A stretch of 48,763 nt of DNA from JAAGZL01 sp050291725. GTDB lineage: Bacteria; Pseudomonadota; Gammaproteobacteria; Chromatiales; Chromatiaceae. A model generated the notes under the pieces. The model was not told the DNA's origin. It did not search any database and saw nothing but the letters and a program-made list of their open reading frames with translations. The translations under genes and the position numbers were made by a program. Shown here in pieces: positions 32,938 through 41,746 of this stretch (positions are counted from its first letter, which is position 1; every line of letters starts with the position of its first letter). The stretch covers positions 1-48,763 of the forward strand of contig JBNKKH010000013.1 of NCBI GenBank assembly GCA_050291725.1. Direction: 5' to 3'.

Positions 32938-33019
32938 AACAAAATAACAATCTAGGTTCTTTGCTTTTATAATGTAAAGTTGCAAATTAATAACAGACTT
33001 GAAAACACAGGTAAGTGCA

Positions 33020-33379
33020 ATGAGAAAAAACATCATCACACTAGTTATCAGTATGTTCTTGATTTCATGTGCTGCACAACCACCTAAGCCAGCAAAGGTA
33101 AACAATGATACGGCCCATAAGGGTTATAGCCTGGCATTTAACAATTTCTCCTCTGCTGAGCGAATGAGTATCGAAGATCATCTGGTCGCTCTTTCTGGCT
33201 ATAACCATCATAGGCCTGTCGACTGCTCACGTAGAAGATGTGAATATTGGTACGAATCAGATAGTTCCACCGCCCGCCTACATCGTAATATTAACCAAAT
33301 GCTAAGGAGAATGGGAATTGAGGCTAATGTGGTAATTAGCGGGAATACGATTCGCGTAGATCGTATTACTCATAATTGA
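33020..33379 (+). CDS. Small lipoprotein consisting of the duplicated Cys-containing domain
   Basis: 119 residues. The signal peptide ends in lipobox FLISC (Cys17). Residues 36-116 repeat the C-terminal domain of the protein at 30215-31180: YSL.FNNFSS.ERM.IE, SGY.HHRPVDCSRRRCEYWYES and RMG.EANV...GNT.RVDR.T, roughly 70 percent identical by eye. Cys70 and Cys75 are conserved and could form a disulfide. The ATG at 33020 follows AGGTAAG; an upstream TTG is less likely. The name and role of the domain are unknown to me. Confidence 0.75.
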   Translation: MRKNIITLVISMFLISCAAQPPKPAKVNNDTAHKGYSLAFNNFSSAERMSIEDHLVALSGYNHHRPVDCSRRRCEYWYESDSSTARLHRNINQMLRRMGIEANVVISGNTIRVDRITHN

Positions 33380-33565
33380 ACTAGTATCATGTATCAGGAA
33401 AGTCACGTAAGGAGTGAGTGCAAGCCTGACGAATGAATTCCGGTGGCAGTTTACTTAATTAATTCTCGCCTTGGGTAGGCTGTCGATGCCAGTGTAACGA
33501 TAAGGTAGGATGTAATTTTCACACGAAAAATAAATGCGTCCCCTTTTAGGCATGTTTCTCCTTAC

Positions 33566-33985
33566 TCATAGCCCCAGCTCCGTGCGCACAGCAGGGAGCA
33601 ATTTGTCACGTATTTCATCACGCACCAGAATAAACGCCTCTAGAGATTCACCATGGGGGTCGTGAAACGGCAGATGGATTGATTTTACCGGTCTGGGGAA
33701 TACCGGACAGCTCTCCTTGGCGTTGTCGCAGACGGTAACTACCAGATCAATTGCTGCATTCAGATACAGATCAATATCCTTGGGGCGGAGATCGTGGGTC
33801 GGCAGGCCTAGCTGTTGCAACGCGGCAATAGCGTTGTCAGCCACCTTGGGCTGCGGAGCGGTACCGGCAGAAACGGCGTGTACCTTTCCTGCAAGGTAGT
33901 GGTTAAGCAAGGCCTCGGCCATCTGCGAACGGCAGGAGTTGCCGGTACAAAGAATCAGGACAGTCGGTAAAGTGGTCTGGTTCAT
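33566..33985 (-). CDS. arsC: Thioredoxin-coupled arsenate reductase (LMW-PTPase fold)
   Basis: Reduces arsenate to arsenite in the cytoplasm. The 139-residue protein has the P-loop CTGNSCRS (nucleophile Cys13, Arg19) and the general-acid Asp in HDPHG (Asp109). A CDNAKESC segment supplies Cys86 and Cys93, the relay pair whose spacing matches thioredoxin-coupled ArsC. The ATG at 33985 is chosen over a longer frame that runs into a palindromic repeat. No arsB, arsR or acr3 is adjacent, so it stands alone downstream of the RND operon on the same strand. Confidence 0.9.
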   Translation of the reverse strand: MNQTTLPTVLILCTGNSCRSQMAEALLNHYLAGKVHAVSAGTAPQPKVADNAIAALQQLGLPTHDLRPKDIDLYLNAAIDLVVTVCDNAKESCPVFPRPVKSIHLPFHDPHGESLEAFILVRDEIRDKLLPAVRTELGL

Positions 33986-34015
33986 GGGTGTTGCCCAAGT
34001 TTGCTTGAGGTTTAT

Positions 34016-34041
34016 CGTTCCCACGCTGGAGCGTGGGAACG
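34016..34041. repeat. Palindromic REP-like element
   Basis: CGTTCCCACGC / GCGTGGGAACG form an 11-bp stem with a TGGA loop. This CGTTCCCACGCT...GCGTGGGAACG sequence is a widespread dispersed palindrome in bacterial genomes. It lies between the RND gene and arsC and could also act as an mRNA hairpin. Confidence 0.75.
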
Positions 34042-34078
34042 CCAGATAGCCCTCTATGGATCTTTGACCAGCTAGTGC

Positions 34079-37000
34079 CTAGGTCTCGTCGCTCTTATCC
34101 GGTGTTTGCGTCATCTCGCTTTTATCCCCCAGCATGCGCCTTACCGCCACGAAAAATACCGGGACGAATAGCACTCCAAGCAGGGTCGCCCCAACCATGC
34201 CTCCCATCACCCCGGTTCCGATGGCATGTCGGCTGTTAGCGCCGGCTCCAGTGGAGAGCGCCAGTGGCAATACACCGAGTATGAAGGCGATAGAGGTCAT
34301 TAAAATAGGGCGCAAACGCAGGCGACACGCCTCCAGAGTGGCATCCAGCAGACCGCGTCCGGCACGATGCATACTGCTGGCGAACTCTATGATCAGGATA
34401 GCGTTCTTGGCCGATAGGCCGATCACTGCGATCAGTCCCACCTTGAAGTAGACATCGTCCTCCAGTCCGCGCAACCAGGTAAAGCTGAGGGCGCCGAGTA
34501 TACCCAGCGGGACCACCAGCATAACTGCGAGCGGAATCGACCAGCTCTCATACAGCGCTGCCAGTGCCAGGAATACCACTAACAGTGAGAGCGCAAACAG
34601 GATTGGGGCTTGCTGTCCCGATAGTATCTCCTGGAAAGATTGACCGGACCATTCGTAACCGATTCCGCTGGGAAGATCCTTCTCTACTATATCTACCATC
34701 GCTGCCATGGCTTCGCCAGAGCTGTGACCAGGCGCGGCACCACCGTTTATCTGAATCGCCTCATAACCGTTGTAGTGATCAATGGCGGGTGGCGCTAGTT
34801 GCCACTCGGAGCTGACCACGCTGCTGAGCGGCACCATATGGTCGAGATCACCATCATGTGCCGGTATGTAGTAGTGTGATAGGTCATCGGGGCGGCTGCG
34901 ATATTGGGCGTCAGCTTGCACCAGCACCTTGAGCACTCTGCCCTGGTAGTTGAAATCATTGGCATAGACCGGTGCCAGCATCAGGCGGATGGCGGAGTAG
35001 ATGTCACCCAAATCCAGATTCATTGCCTGGGCCTGGACCCGGTCCACCTTTAGCTGCACCTCAGGTGCATCCTCCAGCTGATTAGGTCGTACCCCGGCCA
35101 GTACCGGCTGCTTGGCGGCTGCCGCCAGTAGTTGGTTGCGCGCGGCCACTAGTTGATCGTGACCCAGACCGGCACGGTCTTCCAGGCGGAAATCGAAACC
35201 GCCGAAACGGCCGAGGCCACGGATGGTCGGCAGGTTGACCACGAAGATGCGCGCGCCCTTGATCTGTTGCAGGGCGCCGTTGGCCCAGCCGATGAAGGCC
35301 TTTACCTGATCCTCTGGTTTCTTTCTTAGGCTCCAGTCTTTCAACCGGATGAAACCCAGGCCCACATTTTCGCCTTGACCGACAAAGCTGAAACCCGCTA
35401 CGTCCAGCACCTTATCCACCGCCTGATGTTTCTGGAGGATGCCCTCCATCTCCCGCAGAACCTTGCCGGTACGTTCCATGGTGGCGCCCGGTGGTAGCTG
35501 TACTATAACCAAGGCGTAGCCCTGGTCCTCTTCCGGTAGAAAGCCGCTCGGCATGTTCGCATAAAGAATTCCCGCTAATCCGACCAGGGCCGCGAACGAT
35601 ATCATCCAGCGCGGGGTGTGGCGAATAGCCTGGGCCACTCGTCTTAAGTAGATTGAGCTTGTCCAGTTATAGAAGCGGTTGAATTCACGCAGGATAAAAT
35701 TCGGTTCACCATGGGCAGGTTTCAGCAGAGTGGCACACAGCGCCGGAGTGAAGCTGAGCGCCATCAGTGCTGAGATCATCATTGAGATTACAATGGTCAG
35801 CGAGAACTGGCGGTAGATGGCGCCAACACTGCCGCCTACCAGTGCCATAGGGATAAACACTGCTGCTAGTACTGTGGTCATGGCGATAACTGCGCCGGTG
35901 ATCTGGTCCATCGCTTTGCGCGATGCCTCCTTGGGCGAAAGACCCTCTTCGGTCATGATGCGCTCGACGTTCTCCACCACCACGATGGCGTCGTCCACCA
36001 CCAGTCCGATGGCTAGTACCAGGGCGAACAGGCTCAGGACGTTGATGGAGAAGCCGACCAGATACATGCCGGCGAAGGCGCTGGTTAGGGCCACCGGCAC
36101 CACCAGGGTGGGGATCAGGGTGGCGCGCAGGTTCTGCAGGAATAGCAGAATTACCAGAAACACCAGCACCACTGCCTCAATCAGGGTGATGAGTACCTCA
36201 TGAATGGAGATGCTGATGAACTGGGTGCTGTCGTAAGGGACAAACCAGCTGACTCCCTTCGGGAAATAGCTCTCCAAGTTGCCCATCTTGCTGCGGATCT
36301 CTTCGGCTACCTGCAGGGCGTTGGCATCTGGTGCCAACTGGATGGCGAAGCCGGCTATGGGCTCGCCGTTTACATGCACGTCGTGGCCGTAGCTCTCTGC
36401 CCCCAGTGCTATGCGCGCAACGTCTTGCAGGCGCACAGTACTGCCATCACTGTTGGTGTGCAGGATGATCTGGGCAAACTGGTCCGGGCTGGTAAAGCGG
36501 CTGGCTGCAGTCACCGAAGCGGTAAAACCTTGTCCTGGCAGCGCTGGTTCAGCACCGATAGATCCGGCTGCCACCTGCACATTCTGTTCACGGATAGCAT
36601 TCAGCACTTCGGCAGCGCTCATCCCATATCCACGCAGTTTATCTGCATTCAACCAGATGCGCATGGCATAGGCAGCTCCGAACAATCGAGCACCACCAAC
36701 CCCCGGTAGTCGCTGGATCGGATCCAGCACCTGGGATGCGATCAGATTATTCAAGGCATAGGTGTCGTAGCTGGGGTCGGTGGACTTAAGCGCCAACACC
36801 ATCAAGAAGGCGTTGTTCGCTTTGGCCACGATGATGCCGTTCTGTACCACCTCCTGAGGCAGTCTGGCCTGGGCTACGCTGAGCCGATTCTGCACCTGTA
36901 CCACTGCGGTATCCGGATCGGTGCCGCTGACGAAGGTAAGGGTGATCGAAGCGGTACCGTTGGAGCGCGAGGTGGAGTTGAAATAGAGCAGATTGTCGAC

Positions 37001-37213
37001 CCCGGTCAGCTGCTGTTCGATGACGGAGGTTACGGTCTTCTCAATGACCTCGGCACTGGCACCAGGATAGCTGGTACTGACGCTAACCTGAGGTGGTGCA
37101 ATCGGTGGATAGGCGGAGACCGGAAGCTTGAAGATGGCAACGGTACCAGCCAGGGTGATTACGATGGCTACTACCCAGGCAAAGATCGGCCGATCGATAA
37201 AAAAACGTGGCAT
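34079..37213 (-). CDS. RND multidrug efflux permease (HAE1, AcrB/MexB type)
   Basis: A proton-driven inner-membrane pump of 1044 residues, normal for the family. It starts MPRFFIDRPIFAWVVAIVI, has the porter-domain marker LPVSAYPPIAPPQV, the relay DD in GLVVDDAIVVVENV and the second half beginning near RWMISFAALVGLAGILYAN. The ending has the ILMTSIAFILGVLPLALSTGAG signature. Twelve membrane spans are expected. The adaptor gene lies 2 bp upstream on the same strand, so they form an operon. No outer-membrane TolC-like gene is present, so it probably uses one encoded elsewhere. The substrate is not deducible. Confidence 0.95.
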   Translation of the reverse strand: MPRFFIDRPIFAWVVAIVITLAGTVAIFKLPVSAYPPIAPPQVSVSTSYPGASAEVIEKTVTSVIEQQLTGVDNLLYFNSTSRSNGTASITLTFVSGTDPDTAVVQVQNRLSVAQARLPQEVVQNGIIVAKANNAFLMVLALKSTDPSYDTYALNNLIASQVLDPIQRLPGVGGARLFGAAYAMRIWLNADKLRGYGMSAAEVLNAIREQNVQVAAGSIGAEPALPGQGFTASVTAASRFTSPDQFAQIILHTNSDGSTVRLQDVARIALGAESYGHDVHVNGEPIAGFAIQLAPDANALQVAEEIRSKMGNLESYFPKGVSWFVPYDSTQFISISIHEVLITLIEAVVLVFLVILLFLQNLRATLIPTLVVPVALTSAFAGMYLVGFSINVLSLFALVLAIGLVVDDAIVVVENVERIMTEEGLSPKEASRKAMDQITGAVIAMTTVLAAVFIPMALVGGSVGAIYRQFSLTIVISMMISALMALSFTPALCATLLKPAHGEPNFILREFNRFYNWTSSIYLRRVAQAIRHTPRWMISFAALVGLAGILYANMPSGFLPEEDQGYALVIVQLPPGATMERTGKVLREMEGILQKHQAVDKVLDVAGFSFVGQGENVGLGFIRLKDWSLRKKPEDQVKAFIGWANGALQQIKGARIFVVNLPTIRGLGRFGGFDFRLEDRAGLGHDQLVAARNQLLAAAAKQPVLAGVRPNQLEDAPEVQLKVDRVQAQAMNLDLGDIYSAIRLMLAPVYANDFNYQGRVLKVLVQADAQYRSRPDDLSHYYIPAHDGDLDHMVPLSSVVSSEWQLAPPAIDHYNGYEAIQINGGAAPGHSSGEAMAAMVDIVEKDLPSGIGYEWSGQSFQEILSGQQAPILFALSLLVVFLALAALYESWSIPLAVMLVVPLGILGALSFTWLRGLEDDVYFKVGLIAVIGLSAKNAILIIEFASSMHRAGRGLLDATLEACRLRLRPILMTSIAFILGVLPLALSTGAGANSRHAIGTGVMGGMVGATLLGVLFVPVFFVAVRRMLGDKSEMTQTPDKSDET

Positions 37214-37215
37214 GC

Positions 37216-38364
37216 TTAGTTCGCCTCAGGTTTGGCAGCTAGAATGGCCCTGGCGTTGGCCCCAGGTTTTACCTTCTGCAGCCCCTCTAGGATTACTTGG
37301 TCTCCCTCGGCCAAATCCCCAGTGATAATCCAGTCTGTTGAGGTCATGCCGTGGCTGGTTACTCGGCGCTGCTCAACTTTGCCTGCTGCATCTACCACCA
37401 TTACGTAGGCTCCTTGGGTATCCCGTGCCAGGGTAGCTTGCGGTAGCAGAAAGGCGTGTTCCAGCTGCCCCAGAGAGAGCTGTAGATTAACAAACATGCC
37501 GGGCAGCAGGCGGTTCTCTTTATTGGGTACTACGGCACGCAGCGATACCGTGCCGGTGGCCGGATCGGCGGCGGAATCAGAGAAATCCATGCTTCCCGCA
37601 TGCTCATACCGACTGCCATCAGGGAGTGTAACTGCAACCGGCATACGCTTGCCGTCTCCAGACTTGGTGATCATATGCTCACCTGCTGTGGCTATCTGCT
37701 GCATCTGCGTCACCGAGACACTGAAGTTTACATAGATAGGATCAATCTGTTCGATGGTGGTGAGTTGAGTTGCCTCGCCTTGCCCCACCAGAGCGCCCTC
37801 GGTGACCATGGCGCGTCCGGCGCGCCCGTTGATTGGTGCCGTGACTGTAGCGTAACTGAGATCGAGACGCGCCTTCTCCAGTTTGGCCTGGGCCACTCTG
37901 ACAGCGGCGGCAGTGGTGCGCTCAGTTGCTTGAGCGGAGTCTAGATCCTGGGTAGAGATCAGCTTCTTGGTCGCCAGCTCACGATAGCGTTTAGCTGTCA
38001 GGGCGGCATTGGCAGCATCAGCCTGCGCCTTTGCCAGGGTAGCCTCTTGGGCATGCACCTCAGCCTCCAGCGGGGCTGGGTCGATCTTGAACAGGACCTG
38101 GCCGGACTTTACATCGGTACCCTCGTTGTAGACCCGCTGCAGGATGATGCCGGCCACCCGTGCACGCACCTCAGCGACCCGGGTGGCGGCTAGACGTCCG
38201 ACCAGTTCCTTGGTCAGGGGTACAGGTTCCTCGTGGGCCTTAACCACCGTAACCTCTGGACCGGGATTGGCGGATGGCGTGTTTTGCTCTGCGTTTTCGC
38301 CGCAGGAGGTAATTAAGACGACGCTGGCACTGAGCAGCAACAGACCTGGGAGCGATAACTTCAT
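37216..38364 (-). CDS. RND efflux periplasmic adaptor (AcrA/MexA type lipoprotein)
   Basis: 382 residues linking the RND pump to an outer-membrane channel. A lipoprotein signal ends LITSC (Cys21). RVAGIILQRVYNEGTDVKSGQVLFKIDPAP is the lipoyl half-motif; a coiled-coil hairpin (~90-160) follows and then the second lipoyl half YATVTAPINGRAGRAM. The beta-barrel and membrane-proximal domains reach LEGLQKVKPGA. It is the first gene of the two-gene operon. No TetR or MarR regulator gene is adjacent, unlike many such operons. Confidence 0.95.
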   Translation of the reverse strand: MKLSLPGLLLLSASVVLITSCGENAEQNTPSANPGPEVTVVKAHEEPVPLTKELVGRLAATRVAEVRARVAGIILQRVYNEGTDVKSGQVLFKIDPAPLEAEVHAQEATLAKAQADAANAALTAKRYRELATKKLISTQDLDSAQATERTTAAAVRVAQAKLEKARLDLSYATVTAPINGRAGRAMVTEGALVGQGEATQLTTIEQIDPIYVNFSVSVTQMQQIATAGEHMITKSGDGKRMPVAVTLPDGSRYEHAGSMDFSDSAADPATGTVSLRAVVPNKENRLLPGMFVNLQLSLGQLEHAFLLPQATLARDTQGAYVMVVDAAGKVEQRRVTSHGMTSTDWIITGDLAEGDQVILEGLQKVKPGANARAILAAKPEAN

Positions 38365-38827
38365 GGCTACTTCCTAATTCCTATCTAACTGAGGGCTTGC
38401 GGTTACCATAACCGTGCCTCATCGCATAACATATAATAATAGAACGAATCTAACAGGAATTGATTACTGATTCATTAATAAAAAGTGGCCAGGTAACTAG
38501 TTGCGGAAAAAATAAACGAGACACTAACCCATTGTTAGAAATCTACTTTGCTGTGAACCTCAACCAGATTACAGGAGCGATTAAAAAACGGCTCAGGATG
38601 AAATATACCTCTTAAACGCCATGGTTATCTATTGGTCGATTTAAATTGGAAAACTTATAAATAGTTCTCTTTATTCGGTACCAGTTAGCATGATTGCTTC
38701 CTCCAAACCCAACTAGCACATGATTATTTGAAGTAATACCTTGCATTATGCGGGTGTTAATGTGAGCGTATGTAATTGTTTTATACCAACTTGTACAAAC
38801 TGCAAATAACCAGAGAGGGTTGCGGAG
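38365..38827. other. Divergent intergenic region, no gene seen
   Basis: 463 bp between the efflux operon and the membrane-protein gene. It is AT-rich with only short frames and no terminator or RNA signature. Promoters for both directions are presumably here; no regulator operator is evident. Confidence 0.5.
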
Positions 38828-39496
38828 ATGGAAGCAAAGATAGTGGAGGTAGAACGAGGTTGGGGTTGGTTCATGGATGGTTGGGAGTTATTTTTGAAGA
38901 ATCCATTGATATGGGCTCTTATGATCCTGATTGTTGGTCTAACAATGCTGCTGTTATCGTATGTCCCCATATTGGATGTGCTAGGCAATGGGATACTTGG
39001 GACAATGTTTGCAGGTGGCCTTATATACAGTGCATCTCAGCTTGATGAAGATGGCAACCTTGAGATACAACATCTTTTTCAGGCCTTTCGTGATACTAGT
39101 AGAACCGGTCCTATGCTAATTCTGGGGTCTATTGCACTGATTGCTAGCCTTATGATGGGGGTTGTTGTAAAAGGCTTGATAGGTGGCATGAATTTTCAGT
39201 TTAGTGCCTCTACTATATTCGGTGTTGTGTTGCTGCTATTGGTGGTAGCACTGCTGGTATCTTTGCTGTTCTATGCTATTCCACAAGTTATGCTGCAAGA
39301 TAGAGCGCCCATTGACGCTATTCAATCCAGCATAATTGAGTCTATCCGCAACTGGCAGCCGTTGGCGGTGTTTGTTCTGATCTGTTTGGCGTTGTCATTT
39401 ATTGCCGCACTGCCGGTTGGACTTGGTTTTATTATTCTGGGTCCTATTGCTGTGGGGGCGTGGTACCAGAACTATAAAGAGCTGTACGAGGAGTGA
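38828..39496 (+). CDS. Integral membrane protein, BPSS1780/YciC-like family
   Basis: 222 residues with about five to six hydrophobic spans. An N-terminal VERGWGWFMDGWELFLKNPLIWALMILI stretch opens like BPSS1780-family proteins, with YVPILDVLGNGILGTMFAGGLIY next and a QLDEDGNLEIQHLFQAF loop that is also typical. A mid-protein span pair precedes LFYAIPQVMLQDRAPIDAIQSS. The family has no established function. It is followed by a REP-like palindrome. Confidence 0.8.
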   Translation: MEAKIVEVERGWGWFMDGWELFLKNPLIWALMILIVGLTMLLLSYVPILDVLGNGILGTMFAGGLIYSASQLDEDGNLEIQHLFQAFRDTSRTGPMLILGSIALIASLMMGVVVKGLIGGMNFQFSASTIFGVVLLLLVVALLVSLLFYAIPQVMLQDRAPIDAIQSSIIESIRNWQPLAVFVLICLALSFIAALPVGLGFIILGPIAVGAWYQNYKELYEE

Positions 39497-39540
39497 CAGG
39501 ATCAGGGGAAGATACAAAACAATGAGTTATCTCACAGTCC

Positions 39541-39577
39541 CCCTCACCCCAGCCCTCTCCCCAGAGGGGAGAGGGGG
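39541..39577. repeat. REP-like CCCTCTCCCC palindrome
   Basis: CCCTCTCCCC (39553-39562) / GGGGAGAGGG (39566-39575) with an AGA loop, within the common CCCTCACCCCAGCCCTCTCC repeat family. It lies between convergent genes, where it can also act as a transcription or mRNA end. A degenerate relative lies after xerD (about 4208-4240). Confidence 0.75.
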
Positions 39578-39611
39578 TTAAGTGGGACAGCAGTGAGTCC
39601 AACCCCATTCG

Positions 39612-40499
39612 TTACCTAATCGGTAGCAGCAACCGAAACATCCTTCCACCCCACAGGAACAGACTCAATCCCATGAGGATGATGCCAGTGCCGATCCAGA
39701 CATGTAATTCAGCCTGTTCGCCATTTAGTGTCTGACCAAGAAACAGAGCTAGCACTGGGGTGATTAAGGTGATCAAACCTATCATCATGGCCGGTACCTG
39801 CTTCAACACATAGAAGTAGAGGTTAAACCCCAACGCTGTACCGATCACTGCCAGATACAGAATGGCCCCAATGGACTGCTGTGGTAAATGCTCTGGTATC
39901 TCATCGCCAAACAGTAACCAGCAGAAGATATAGAGCGGCACTGCAACACCTAGTGCACCGCTATTTTGCGCCAGCGGATGCATCTGGGCGCCGATGCGTT
40001 TTACCAACACTGAACTCAGGGAGTGAAAAAACACTGACATCAGAACACCGATCACCCCATAAGCACTGATGGAGAACCCGGTCCCTTCAGGCAGAAATAT
40101 CTCACCCAATCCACCCACTGCGAGCAGTAGTCCGATTATCTTGGATGGCGTGAAGAAAATTTCATTCAACCACAGGGCTGCAAACACACCGATCACCATG
40201 GGGGTGAGTCCGTATAGTACCGAGATTAAACCGGATGGGATGAACTGCGCCGCCCAGTAGACACTCATCATAGCGCCGAACATTCCAATGCCAGAGGTGA
40301 TATAGCTTTTTAGTGCCACACGGTCCCATCGCATCGGAATACGCAACACCAGTAGCAGCAGCAGGCAGAACACGAAGCCAATAGACATACGTGTACTAAC
40401 TGCCAGCATAAAATCACTGCCGTCGTTGCTCCACTTGATCGCCAGGGGCGTAGTTGCCCAGATCAAGACTATTCCCAAATATGCTGCCGGGACCGACAT
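39612..40499 (-). CDS. EamA/DMT-family transporter
   Basis: 295 residues with ten predicted membrane spans in two EamA halves (about 5-135 and 145-285), the architecture of drug/metabolite exporters such as RhtA, YddG and RarD. Typical features are the conserved SVYWAAQFIPSGLISVLYGLTP loop and the second half's ALGFNLYFYVLKQVPAMMIGLITLITPV. The ATG at 40499, preceded by GGAGAAAG, is chosen over a start six codons upstream. A leader ORF and an intrinsic terminator lie directly upstream, so expression is probably controlled by attenuation. The substrate is unknown; amino acids or aromatic compounds are possible. Confidence 0.9.
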   Translation of the reverse strand: MSVPAAYLGIVLIWATTPLAIKWSNDGSDFMLAVSTRMSIGFVFCLLLLLVLRIPMRWDRVALKSYITSGIGMFGAMMSVYWAAQFIPSGLISVLYGLTPMVIGVFAALWLNEIFFTPSKIIGLLLAVGGLGEIFLPEGTGFSISAYGVIGVLMSVFFHSLSSVLVKRIGAQMHPLAQNSGALGVAVPLYIFCWLLFGDEIPEHLPQQSIGAILYLAVIGTALGFNLYFYVLKQVPAMMIGLITLITPVLALFLGQTLNGEQAELHVWIGTGIILMGLSLFLWGGRMFRLLLPIR

Positions 40500-40520
40500 T
40501 TTCTTTCTCCTTATCATGGT

Positions 40521-40565
40521 AAAAAAACAAAAAAAGGCCGCGAAGTTTGTGACTCCGCGGCCTTT
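40521..40565 (-). terminator. Intrinsic terminator in the eamA leader (attenuator candidate)
   Basis: On the minus strand AAAGGCCGCG (40565-40556) pairs with CGCGGCCTTT (40542-40533), followed by a T-rich run to 40521. It lies 21 nt before the eamA ATG and after a short leader ORF. A perfect terminator placed between a leader ORF and the gene is the classic attenuator layout. Confidence 0.8.
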
Positions 40566-40595
40566 GAGGGTTGATCAATGTATTAACTGATTAAG

Positions 40596-40694
40596 CTATA
40601 ACTTTTCTCCCAAACGCCAACGGACCGACACAAGTCGCCATAGGGCAGCTCGTACCGGGTTGATTAGCATAAGTTTGGCGTGTGAAAAATTCAT
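40596..40694 (-). CDS. Putative 32-residue leader peptide upstream of eamA
   Basis: An ATG at 40694 opens a 32-codon frame ending TAG at 40596, 30 nt before the terminator stem. The peptide starts MNFSHAKLMLINPV; its second half has five Arg and two Trp (RAALWRLVSVRWRLGEKL). GAGG lies 12 nt upstream, slightly far. An internal CGAC-TTGT-GTCG hairpin falls in the Arg/Trp stretch, where ribosome stalling could change folding. It could sense charged Arg or Trp, or act as an arrest peptide for an exported compound. It could also be a chance ORF. No experimental basis. Confidence 0.5.
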   Translation of the reverse strand: MNFSHAKLMLINPVRAALWRLVSVRWRLGEKL

Positions 40695-40852
40695 GCGCTG
40701 ATATTGCCTCTATTTATCGCTAGCGGTCAAGCATTAATTTCACCAGGACCAGACCTGAAGAGAACTCGTAGCATTCATGGAGGCGGTAGCCGAGGCGGCG
40801 CTGTTGCCGATGGTGCCGAGAAGATGAGCGATAACGTCGATCGGCTCACATC

Positions 40853-41386
40853 CTATTGCTGCTCTTTGTTATCTGCTGGCTTTTCCAATGTTTTAGCGTT
40901 TCTTGTCATCTGTAATTCTTTATTAAGTTCTTCAGATATAGTTCTTATTTTTGGTATAAATTCTCTCAACATGGACTGAGAGATAAGCATAGAGTCTTGC
41001 ATCACCGCAGGCATCTTTTTGAGAATTGATTTTCCAGATTTGGAACTGTAAAAAGCTAATAAGTCGTTAATTTCAGTTTCAGTGTAATGTTTAATATAAA
41101 TATCGATCATGGGGTCTTTCATTTTTTGCCACGTCATTTCCTTTTTCATGGCAGCTACAACTTTTGACATAAACTTATTAAAAATTTCTTGTTCAGACTC
41201 TTTAACGCCTAGATTTTTTGCTATACCTGCGAACATTTGGTCTATTTGTGAATACATTGTAGTAATGATTTGTTCGGCATGCATTACCTCAAGAAGACGT
41301 TCAACGGTTTCCCTTTGGACGCTCTTCTCTGCATTAGCAATAGTGGGTGCTATTAAAATAAATAATATAAATGCTAGCTTTCTCAT
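40853..41386 (-). CDS. Exported DUF2059 family protein
   Basis: 177 residues with a signal peptide (~1-19, IANA). A helical DUF2059 pattern follows: VERLLEVMHAEQIITTMYSQID, MKDPMIDIYIKHYTETEINDLLAFYSSKSGKSILKKMPAVMQDSM. The DUF2059 role is unknown; members are periplasmic. The gene stands alone, with a possible small ORF upstream on the same strand (41468-41599). Confidence 0.85.
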   Translation of the reverse strand: MRKLAFILFILIAPTIANAEKSVQRETVERLLEVMHAEQIITTMYSQIDQMFAGIAKNLGVKESEQEIFNKFMSKVVAAMKKEMTWQKMKDPMIDIYIKHYTETEINDLLAFYSSKSGKSILKKMPAVMQDSMLISQSMLREFIPKIRTISEELNKELQMTRNAKTLEKPADNKEQQ

Positions 41387-41467
41387 AACAACTCCTATGT
41401 GGTGTAACCGTTAGTAGTAGAGCGCTGCTTCTCTACATCATTTCCAAGAGAACCTGTTGGGGTGACT

Positions 41468-41599
41468 TTACTTACCCATCGTCGGCGGGGAAGGAATACC
41501 TATATTCATTGCAGTATCCAATGCTTCTTGTCCTTGTGTTGTGATTTCAACTAGTAAATTATATAGCTGTAAATAGTATCGAACCGTGCTGTTGGTCAA
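41468..41599 (-). CDS. Possible small protein (43 residues), TTG start
   Basis: A minus-strand frame from TTG 41599 to TAA 41468. The predicted peptide is amphipathic (STVRYYLQLYNLLVEITT) with a Pro/Ser end, which reads more like protein than noise. AAGG lies upstream of the TTG at about 10 nt. The frame is open a few codons further up to a stop. It is in the gap above the DUF2059 gene. I would treat it as a candidate only; it could be the tail of a decayed gene. Confidence 0.3.
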   Translation of the reverse strand: MTNSTVRYYLQLYNLLVEITTQGQEALDTAMNIGIPSPPTMGK

Positions 41600-41746
41600 A
41601 TTTGTCTTACCTTAGATTGGGGGTAGTCGTAAGTGTTGGTTGCTTGTGCGGCTAACAATATTTAGGATAAAACATCCGGCGGTTTTCCACCATGCGCGCA
41701 GGATACTTTAACTAAAAAAGGTGGAGTAAAGCCCAGGAGGGATACT

